From assembly GCA_937926325.1 (NCBI GenBank), contig CALAZQ010000025.1, positions 1 to 12,599 of the forward strand: a DNA stretch of 12,599 nt, in the 5' to 3' direction. A program made the position numbers and the translations under genes. Shown piece after piece: positions 7,536 to 12,599 of the stretch. Positions within the stretch are counted from its first letter, which is position 1. Every line of letters begins with the position of its first letter. The notes below the pieces were generated by a model, which did no database searches, was not told where the DNA came from, and worked only from the letters and a program-made list of their open reading frames with translations. Origin of the DNA: an uncultured Planctomycetaceae bacterium (GTDB taxonomy: Bacteria > Planctomycetota > Planctomycetia > Pirellulales > UBA1268).

Positions 7536-9086
7536 TTAGTTGGCGGGACCCGATGAATTATCCTGAGGCTTGTCTATTTCCTGAAATTCTACACGGCCCT
7601 CGGCGTCCTTCAGGATAGCAACGACCTCGGGTGAGAACCTGTTTTGACCGGGAAGCTGAGTTTGCCCGGAGCGGCCCGCTATTGATCGGGCCGCTTCTGG
7701 TGACAGGCTGGCTAGCCCAGAGAGTGTGAGCGTCGGCGGACCGCTGGTGAACGCCTCGGCGACATCTTCCTGAAGATGCACGAGCCCGGGCAGGCTCACC
7801 GCAGCTGGGTGCGCCGCCAAACACTGCGCCAACGGTGCTGTGAGGCTGGAGAGCCCAGCCAGAACGAGCGGGCCCTCGTGCTCTGCAAGCGCCGTGCCCG
7901 CGGCGGCCGAACAGCTGCGGAGAGCAGCCAGCGACAGCCAGGAGGCGTGAGGCTTGAGGGCGGCCAGAGCCGCAGGTGTGATCGCGATGATGCCGTCGAG
8001 CGAGAGAGGACCGGCATGCTTTGCGAGGGCGGCCGCCGTGTCAGTGGTCAGGCTGACGAGACCATCCAGGCCGAGAAGTGCCGGATGCGCCGCGAACGCC
8101 GTCGCTGTTTCGGGATCGAGCCAGGAAACCCCCGGCAGCAAGAGCGGGCTGCGGGAAGTGGCCAGTGCTGCCGCGACCGGCGGGGAAAGTGATGAAACAC
8201 CGGCAAGCCGGAGCCCGCCTTCATGCCGCGCAAGAATCGCCGCTGTTTCGGCCGAAACATCTGTCAGGCCACCAAGGGACAGCAGTCCGCGATGTCGGGC
8301 AAGTTCCTGGGCAAGTTCTGGTGAGAGAGTGGAAAAACCATCGAGGTGGAGCGGCCCTTCGTGGGCGGCGAGGGCCCGGCCAACTTCCGGGCTGATCTCG
8401 GTGAGCTTCGGGAGGGTAACGCACCAGCAGGGCTGGGAGGCCAGTTTCGTCGCAAGCGCGGTCGACTCAAGTGAACGCAGCGCCGGAAAAAAAAGACATG
8501 CCTGATGCTTCGCAAGGATGTCCGCCACCGGTTCCGGCAGTTCGGAAACGGTGGCCAGCGAAAGGTCAGCGGATGCACCAGCCAAGACCGTGGCCAACGG
8601 TTCGTCGAGCGTGTTGATTTGATTGACGACGAATGTTCCAGCCGCCTGATCGTGTGCCGAAACGAGTGTCTGCAGGTCGGCGGCCGTGATCACCACTTCG
8701 CCGGCCGGTGGTGACTCTTCCGGCTGCTGGCCCTGTAGTGACAGCTGGCCGACAAGCATGATCAGAACGGTGAGCACGAGCCGCGGGTGAAAAAGGACCG
8801 CGATTGCGGTCGGTGGAACAAGCGATTCATGGCCTTGTCCCAGCAGGGCGAAGTCGGCCAAAGTCGCGAATATTCGCGACTGACTGGCTTCACCCCCGCT
8901 CGTGGAGGCTGCGGTCTGCCGGGCTTTGCGGGTGCTCTGCGAGCCGTTGACGTGCCTGCGACCCACTTCCTGCAGCAAACCAGACGGTTTTCGAACACGG
9001 CCGTCGTCAAACGGGGTGGTGAAGAATGCGTTCATACAGCAGCTGTGTCCGTTCAAAGATTGTTCTGTAAGGGCCGCATGGCTCAT
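7536..9086 (-). CDS. Exported leucine-rich-repeat protein with 23-residue repeats (start uncertain)
   Basis: The frame encodes up to 516 residues. A hydrophobic signal-peptide-like segment (RLVLTVLIMLVGQLSLQGQQ) lies at residues 102-121, and from about 157 to 503 the protein is a continuous array of about 15 repeats of 23 residues. The consensus is L-x-x-L-[ST]-P-E-x-A-x-A-L-A-x-H-x-G-x-L-x-L-x-G, an LRR-like solenoid unit with a short LxLxGL strand. Such proteins usually bind other proteins; the ligand here is unknown. The annotated ATG at 9086 lies 11 bases after the CvpA-like stop, which fits an operon. However, the first 93 residues are of low quality for a signal peptide, and the DNA under them holds a 20-bp palindrome and a terminator-like hairpin. 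A GTG at 8777 would put the signal peptide at the N-terminus and give about 413 residues; TTG at 8861 and ATG at 9035 are further options. The repeat-bearing part is certain, the start is not. Confidence 0.85.
   Translation of the reverse strand: MSHAALTEQSLNGHSCCMNAFFTTPFDDGRVRKPSGLLQEVGRRHVNGSQSTRKARQTAASTSGGEASQSRIFATLADFALLGQGHESLVPPTAIAVLFHPRLVLTVLIMLVGQLSLQGQQPEESPPAGEVVITAADLQTLVSAHDQAAGTFVVNQINTLDEPLATVLAGASADLSLATVSELPEPVADILAKHQACLFFPALRSLESTALATKLASQPCWCVTLPKLTEISPEVGRALAAHEGPLHLDGFSTLSPELAQELARHRGLLSLGGLTDVSAETAAILARHEGGLRLAGVSSLSPPVAAALATSRSPLLLPGVSWLDPETATAFAAHPALLGLDGLVSLTTDTAAALAKHAGPLSLDGIIAITPAALAALKPHASWLSLAALRSCSAAAGTALAEHEGPLVLAGLSSLTAPLAQCLAAHPAAVSLPGLVHLQEDVAEAFTSGPPTLTLSGLASLSPEAARSIAGRSGQTQLPGQNRFSPEVVAILKDAEGRVEFQEIDKPQDNSSGPAN
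7578..8618 (-). repeat. Array of about fifteen 23-residue LRR-like coding repeats
   Basis: Fifteen consecutive units can be aligned by eye. All are exactly 23 residues except one of 25 (the third, containing two extra residues around PCWCVT). The first unit begins INTLDEPLA and the last begins QNRFSPEVV. Conserved positions are the hydrophobic residues at 1, 4, 8, 12, 19 and 21, Ser/Thr-Pro at 5-6, and Gly at 23. The repeats have diverged at the DNA level, so this is an old array, not a recent tandem duplication. A degenerate extra unit may precede it at residues 131-156. Confidence 0.85.
8790..8811 (-). terminator. Terminator-like hairpin with T-tract upstream of the LRR signal peptide
   Basis: Read on the minus strand, GACCGC (8811-8806) and GCGGTC (8801-8796) form a perfect 6-bp GC-rich stem with an AATC loop, followed by C and five T (8794-8790). 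This is the shape of an intrinsic terminator. It lies inside the long LRR reading frame but only about 12 bases before the alternative GTG start at 8777. It could end or attenuate transcription from the upstream genes. The stem is short, so chance occurrence is possible. Confidence 0.35.
8862..8881. repeat. Perfect 20-bp palindrome
   Basis: The half-site AGTCGCGAAT is followed directly by its exact reverse complement ATTCGCGACT, with no spacer. A perfect 20-bp palindrome is expected by chance at about one in a million positions, so one in this window is unlikely to be random. It sits between the CvpA-like stop and the likely signal peptide of the LRR protein, about 50 bp before the terminator-like hairpin. 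It may be a binding site for a dimeric regulator, a cruciform or RNA hairpin, or a copy of a dispersed palindromic repeat. Confidence 0.6.
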
Positions 9087-9097
9087 GAACGACTGGG

Positions 9098-10108
9098 CTA
9101 GAAGTCAGAAACCGGAGCATCCTTTTTGGCAGCTGGCGTCTCGGGCGCAAACAACGTGCTGGGAAGCGGGGGAGGTTTTTGGTCGAGCGGCGAGATCAGC
9201 GGGTCGGGCTTGGGCATGACTTTTTCGGTCGCTTCGGGCTTTTTGCCGCCAGCGACGTTTTGAGGTGCCGGCGTTGACGTCGGTATCTTTGGCTCGGCAG
9301 GCAGTTTGGGCTTGTTGTCCTCCCGCTGGCGGTCGAGCACCATCGGCATGTCCCAGAGACCGACCGCGTATTTCTCGATCACCCCGACCCGCCGTCGCCG
9401 GTCGCCATCGACGTCAAAATAGTAAAGATCGCCGGTGAAGGCAGCATCACCATCAGCGTCGTAGAACGGCTCGTCAAAGCCTCCTTTGCCATCGAAGTTG
9501 AGGTCGTTGAATGCCTCGGAGGAGAGCAGTGCCTCGCGGTCGCTGCGGCTGGCAACCGGCTCGCCATGGAGGGGAATCGAACGGCCGCCGTGCCATTCAC
9601 CGAGAAACCGACCGGTCGATTTCAGGGCGGTTCTCCCGACATCGAGAAACATGTCTTTGGTGGGAATTGTCCAGAGCAACGGGCACATCGACCAGGTGAT
9701 CAGGGCTGCCCCGAGCAGCAGGTTGCCGGCGTAGAGACCAATGAGGGCCGCCCCGGCCTTGTCGAGGATCGGCATGCCCGCCTCAACCTCTTCTTCCTCA
9801 CTTGGCAACAGCTTGGGATGCACCAGCACCCAGAGGGCGGCCAGCGTGCCCCACATCAGCAGGCTGAAGACCAGAAAGATTGACCATTTTTCGAGCGAGA
9901 TCGACTCCGGCAGGAAAAAGGCGAGGTTCTCATCGAGGTAGGTAAAGACGAATCCTGCAATCGGCTCATAGAGCACGACCGCCAAGCTCAGCGAGACGAA
10001 GACCTCGGCCGCGGCAATACTCGTCGCCACGATCCCCTTGTCGCTAGCCAGCCACATCAGATAGAGCAGGCCGAGCAGGACAACTCCGTCATAGGCAATC
10101 GCTGGCAT
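9098..10108 (-). CDS. CvpA-like four-helix membrane protein with acidic DxDxDG loops, 336 aa
   Basis: Four hydrophobic segments are visible, about residues 5-22, 26-57, 75-97 and 117-146. This spacing and the Gly/Ala-rich helices resemble the CvpA family (colicin V production), integral inner-membrane proteins whose molecular role is poorly defined. An acidic EEEEVE loop lies between helices 3 and 4. After the membrane domain, residues 200-244 hold three 15-residue acidic units starting at Asp202, Asp217 and Asp232. The first, DLNFDGKGGFDE, has D1, N3, D5, G6 and E12 like an EF-hand loop. The C-terminal about 75 residues are Pro/Lys-rich and probably disordered. The ATG at 10108 has GGAG 6 bases upstream, so the start is well supported. 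It lies 64 bases after the secretion-ATPase stop and 11 bases before the LRR frame. CvpA membership is a topology-based call and could be wrong; a four-helix membrane protein with an acidic soluble tail is certain. Confidence 0.85.
   Translation of the reverse strand: MPAIAYDGVVLLGLLYLMWLASDKGIVATSIAAAEVFVSLSLAVVLYEPIAGFVFTYLDENLAFFLPESISLEKWSIFLVFSLLMWGTLAALWVLVHPKLLPSEEEEVEAGMPILDKAGAALIGLYAGNLLLGAALITWSMCPLLWTIPTKDMFLDVGRTALKSTGRFLGEWHGGRSIPLHGEPVASRSDREALLSSEAFNDLNFDGKGGFDEPFYDADGDAAFTGDLYYFDVDGDRRRRVGVIEKYAVGLWDMPMVLDRQREDNKPKLPAEPKIPTSTPAPQNVAGGKKPEATEKVMPKPDPLISPLDQKPPPLPSTLFAPETPAAKKDAPVSDF
9377..9511 (-). other. Three 15-residue DxDxDG-type putative calcium-binding units
   Basis: Within the CvpA-like protein, the strings DLNFDG, DADGDA and DVDGDR recur at exactly 15-residue intervals (Asp202, Asp217, Asp232). 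Each is preceded by two residues of which at least one is aromatic (FN, FY, YF). The first unit matches an EF-hand loop except for Gly at position 8. The other two look like the calcium loops of thrombospondin-type-3 or FG-GAP/VCBS repeats. Metal binding is inferred from the acidic spacing only. Confidence 0.55.
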
Positions 10109-10172
10109 CAGTCGCTCCGCTTGATAGGTGGTGTGCCGATCTGAAAATCAGGAGTCGGGCTGGGTGTCTTCG

Positions 10173-11945
10173 CTAGGTCGTCACCCGTTTGACCTCGGTC
10201 AGGCTCGTCGCTCCCTTGAGCACCTTGAGCAGGCCGTCGGTCTGCAGCGACTTTGTGCCCGCTTTGCGAGTCGCCCGTTTGAGTTCCTCGATTGAGGGTG
10301 AATCGGTGATCAGTTCACGAATCTGGTCGGTCATCACCATCAATTCGTGCAGTCCCATGCGGCCCTTGAAGCCGGCGTTGCCGCACTCTTCACAGCCCTT
10401 TTCTTTATAGATCTGCTTGATGACGCCCGGCTTGAGGCCGACTTTCTTGATCAGGTCGTTCGGCGGTGGGTACGGTTCGCGGCACTTCGGGCAGAGCCGG
10501 CGAGCGAGCCGCTGGGCCAGCACTGCCGTCACCGCGGTCTGGATGAGCATCGGGTCGAGACCGAGGTCAAGCATGCGGGTGACGGTGGCGACCGTGTCGT
10601 TGGCGTGAAGCGTCGAAAAGACGAAGTGGCCCGTGAGGGCGGCCTGGCAGGCGATTTCGGCTGTTTCCTTGTCACGAATCTCACCCACCAGCAGCACGTC
10701 GGGGTCCTGCCGCAGCACGCTGCGGAGAATGCTGGCAAAGGTCACTCCCGCTTGGCTGTTCACGGCAATCTGGGTGACACCGTCAAGCCGGTACTCGACC
10801 GGATCTTCAATGGTGGTGATGTTGTGCTGCTTGCGGTCGATCTCACTGAGCGAGGCGTAGCAGGTGGTGGTCTTGCCCGACCCGGTCGGCCCGGTCACCA
10901 GGAACATGCCGTAGGGCTTGTGAATCACCTCGCGGAGGGGATCGAGAATCTGGGTCCGCAGGCCGATGTTGCCCAGGCCCGCCGACATCACCCCGCCGGA
11001 TGAGTTGAGCAATCGCAGCACCATCTTCTCGCCATAGCTCGTCGGCGTTGAGGCCGAACGAACGTCGTATTTGACCGTGTCGAGGATCGCGGCGAAGCCG
11101 CCGTCCTGCGGGCGGCGACGCTCTGAGATGTCCATGTCGGAGACGACCTTCAGGGCCGAGACAACGCCGCGGCCCTCGTCCTGCGAAAGATGCCGGGAAT
11201 CCTGCAGGACCCCGTCCACCCGCAACCGGACGATGTACTCCTTGTCGCTGGGATCGAGGTGAACGTCGGTGGCGTTGAGATGCATCGCCCCGATCAGCAC
11301 CTTCCGCATGTTGGCGACGTTTTCGGAGTAGGCCTCTTCGTTCTCCTCCTGATCGATGGCGATCGTGCCGTCTTTTTTCAGCAGCGTGAAGGAGGTGCCG
11401 CCGGTCGTGGGAGCCTTCTTTTTCTTTTTGCCGGAGGCCTGCTGCAATTTCTGGAAGAGATCCTTCAGTCGCTCTTTGAGCGGTTTCGCGGGTTTCGCCG
11501 CCTTTTCGGCTGCAGCAAGATCACGGTTGGCCGAAATCATCTGCCGGAGGTTTTTGAGGCCGTCTTTGGTGAGCAGTCGCTCGTTCGGCGGCACCCGCTT
11601 GTCTCGCTGTTTGGTGAACAGGAAGACCACCACGATGATGGCGACGGCAGCGACCGGCAGCAGAATCAGTCCGACCTGCATGACTCCGATAATCAGGCCG
11701 CCCACGGCCGCCCCGATGATGAGCGTCCACCACTCCATCTGCGGAATGCCGTAACGACCGTGCTCGCGATGCATCCACTTCGCCGCCCCGACCCCGGCGG
11801 CGGCCGTCAGCAGGAACACTAGCCAGAGCACCAGCCCGAGCACCGGGAAGCCGACCAACGACGGTGCGTAGAGTTCGGCCAAAACTGGGACAGTCCAGGC
11901 GGCGGTCACGGCTGCGGAAACTACGGCAAGGGCAGAAGGCGTCAC
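10173..11945 (-). CDS. GspE/PilB-family secretion ATPase with N-terminal transmembrane segments, 590 aa
   Basis: This is a hexameric-type ATPase that powers pseudopilus or pilus assembly in type II secretion or type IV pili. All core motifs are intact (numbered from the GTG at 11945): Walker A GPTGSGKTTT about 352-361, Asp box TTIEDPVEYRL 377-387, Walker B DVLLVGEIRD 416-425, His box STLHAND 444-450, and a tetracysteine zinc site CPKC 485-488 with CEEC 518-521. The usual GspE N-terminal domain that docks to GspL is not recognisable. In its place are three or four hydrophobic segments (about 12-25, 31-55 and 73-109), a charged linker and a poly-Lys run near 172-177. The N-terminal start is uncertain: the frame is open back to a TTG at 12116, but a good promoter overlaps that codon, so the start should lie downstream. 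GTG at 11945 is preferred; TTG at 12011 and GTG at 11909 are possible. It is the first gene of the cluster and is divergent from a prepilin. Confidence 0.93.
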   Translation of the reverse strand: MTPSALAVVSAAVTAAWTVPVLAELYAPSLVGFPVLGLVLWLVFLLTAAAGVGAAKWMHREHGRYGIPQMEWWTLIIGAAVGGLIIGVMQVGLILLPVAAVAIIVVVFLFTKQRDKRVPPNERLLTKDGLKNLRQMISANRDLAAAEKAAKPAKPLKERLKDLFQKLQQASGKKKKKAPTTGGTSFTLLKKDGTIAIDQEENEEAYSENVANMRKVLIGAMHLNATDVHLDPSDKEYIVRLRVDGVLQDSRHLSQDEGRGVVSALKVVSDMDISERRRPQDGGFAAILDTVKYDVRSASTPTSYGEKMVLRLLNSSGGVMSAGLGNIGLRTQILDPLREVIHKPYGMFLVTGPTGSGKTTTCYASLSEIDRKQHNITTIEDPVEYRLDGVTQIAVNSQAGVTFASILRSVLRQDPDVLLVGEIRDKETAEIACQAALTGHFVFSTLHANDTVATVTRMLDLGLDPMLIQTAVTAVLAQRLARRLCPKCREPYPPPNDLIKKVGLKPGVIKQIYKEKGCEECGNAGFKGRMGLHELMVMTDQIRELITDSPSIEELKRATRKAGTKSLQTDGLLKVLKGATSLTEVKRVTT

Positions 11946-12087
11946 TGCTGGTCCGTCAACTCGGCAATGGGATGATGAGGCAGCGGTGAAGAAACAACTG
12001 TTTGGTGTCAACGCGGAGAAGGCTTCGGGCCCACCCGCGGCGGAGTCGGCCGTTGTTGCCCGCCGGTGCCACCGTAGCCACGTCTGG

Positions 12088-12116
12088 GTTATATCCGCGG
12101 CAAATGAGCCGGGCAA
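12088..12116 (-). promoter_or_regulatory. Sigma-70-like promoter for the secretion ATPase operon
   Basis: On the minus strand, TTGCCC (12116-12111) and TATAAC (12093-12088) are separated by exactly 17 bp. The -10 matches the consensus at 5 of 6 positions and the -35 at 4 of 6. Transcription would begin near 12081, leaving a leader of about 136 bases to the GTG at 11945. Its position makes the upstream TTG at 12116 an unlikely start. Whether the host's housekeeping sigma factor uses this exact consensus is assumed. Confidence 0.5.
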
Positions 12117-12207
12117 CCGGACCAGAGAGGTGGGAATGGCCGATCGTCGCTCGCCGCGACGTCAAAATCGGACAGCATGTTCCTCATCGTTTTCTAACTG
12201 GACGCTG

Positions 12208-12247
12208 GAGGCGAATTAAGCGGGAATACTCATAAATCTTTCGCCTC
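12208..12247. other. Inverted repeat upstream of the prepilin gene
   Basis: GAGGCGAA at 12208-12215 is repeated inverted as TTCGCCTC at 12240-12247, with 24 AT-rich bases between. It lies 83 bases before the prepilin start, in the shared divergent region. It could be a two-site operator or a leader hairpin. The arms are only 8 bp long, so chance cannot be ruled out. Confidence 0.25.
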
Positions 12248-12329
12248 GTTAGCACCGATACACGCAACAGACAGCGGTTTCCCCATCCTTGCTTTGGCTA
12301 CCGCCCCCCGCCCTTCGAAAGATACGGCA

Positions 12330-12599
12330 ATGACTGCCACCGGCTCGCTCTCTGGGCAGCCTTCTGCCTTGCGGTTTCGACCAGCCTTTACGCTGGTTGA
12401 ACTGCTGGTGACGATTGCGATTCTGGGCATCCTGATGGGGCTCGTCCTGCCGGCGATCGGTGTCGTTCGCGAGACAGCTCGGAGGAGTTCGTGCCAGAAC
12501 AATCTCAAAGAGATTGGCACGGCCATGATTCACTTCGAGACGCTCAACGGCCGCCTGCCGGGCTGGCGGGATACGATTCCGGCGTACTCGAACTCGGCT
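12330..12599 (+). CDS. DUF1559-type prepilin-like protein, N-terminal fragment
   Basis: The frame runs from ATG at 12330 off the right edge (90 codons seen). Residues 15-38 carry a type IV prepilin N-methylation motif: RFRPA, then the cleaved segment [18 protein letters not shown] with Glu at +5, followed by a hydrophobic helix. The residue before the cleaved Phe is Ala, where most bacterial prepilins have Gly; this is common in planctomycete DUF1559 proteins. The next segment, with [17 protein letters not shown], matches the conserved start of DUF1559, a family expanded in planctomycetes and thought to form pseudopilin-like surface or secretion components. The leader from ATG is 19 residues. 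A TTG at 12369 would give a more typical 6-residue leader, but neither start has a strong ribosome-binding site. The gene is divergent from the GspE-type ATPase, which would be expected to drive assembly of such pilins. Confidence 0.9.
   Translation, partial: MTATGSLSGQPSALRFRPAFTLVELLVTIAILGILMGLVLPAIGVVRETARRSSCQNNLKEIGTAMIHFETLNGRLPGWRDTIPAYSNSA

Larger units (their letters stand above)
11946..12329. other. Divergent regulatory region between the ATPase and prepilin genes
   Basis: These 384 bp hold the promoter of the ATPase operon at 12088-12116, the leader of that transcript, and the upstream region of the prepilin. On the plus strand no convincing -35/-10 pair was found, although 12215-12240 is the most AT-rich part. 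An 8-bp inverted repeat lies at 12208-12247. The small open frames across this region have no protein-like features and are not called as genes. Confidence 0.45.

Noticed and set aside
8762..9010. 82-residue minus-strand frame overlapping the LRR N-terminal region
   Set aside because: It could suggest a frameshift or separate small gene, but its Arg/Pro-rich sequence shows no domain, and it ends before the LRR repeats. It was noted as a sign that the region may be non-coding.
11190..11822. 210-residue plus-strand frame antisense to the secretion ATPase
   Set aside because: The ATPase frame has intact family motifs; the antisense frame is His/Asp/Arg-rich with no recognisable feature.
12230..12533. 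Minus-strand frames over the prepilin start
   Set aside because: They are antisense to a textbook prepilin N-terminus and have no motif or plausible translation signal.

Overview
The window looks like a stretch of high-GC chromosome (about 60-65% GC by eye) from a planctomycete. Four things point there: a DUF1559-type prepilin start at the right edge with an Ala, not Gly, before the cleaved Phe; a very large exported TPR protein; an exported array of 23-residue leucine-rich repeats; and frequent GTG/TTG starts with few Shine-Dalgarno sites. The assignment rests on protein style, since there is no rRNA or other marker gene.

Layout, left to right. (1) Positions 1-191, minus strand: the N-terminus of an unrecognised membrane or exported protein that runs off the left edge. 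(2) After a 178-bp divergent gap, 370-6054, plus strand: a 1,894-residue exported protein built mostly from tetratricopeptide repeats (TPRs). (3) A 95-bp convergent gap with a weak inverted repeat. (4) 6150-11945, minus strand: a likely operon transcribed right to left. Its order is a GspE/PilB-type secretion ATPase with N-terminal membrane segments, a CvpA-like four-helix membrane protein with three acidic DxDxDG-type loops, an exported leucine-rich-repeat protein, and a 460-residue exported TPR protein. (5) A divergent regulatory region with a good sigma-70-like promoter for the ATPase. (6) 12330 to the right edge, plus strand: the start of a type IV prepilin-like DUF1559 protein.

How the genes may work together: the ATPase and the divergent prepilin are classical parts of type II secretion or type IV pilus machinery. 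The ATPase is co-oriented, with short gaps, with a CvpA-like membrane protein and two exported repeat-rich proteins. This suggests an envelope or secretion module in which the TPR and LRR proteins are scaffolds or secreted partners. That is inference; no function of the repeat proteins can be read directly from the sequence.

The most unusual non-coding signal is at 8790-8881, inside the apparent 5' part of the LRR reading frame. It has a perfect 20-bp palindrome followed about 50 bp downstream by a GC-rich hairpin with a T-tract, just before the likely signal peptide. This raises doubt about the LRR start codon and suggests a regulatory or repeat element between the second and third operon genes. 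No tRNA, rRNA, CRISPR array, transposase or recombinase was seen.
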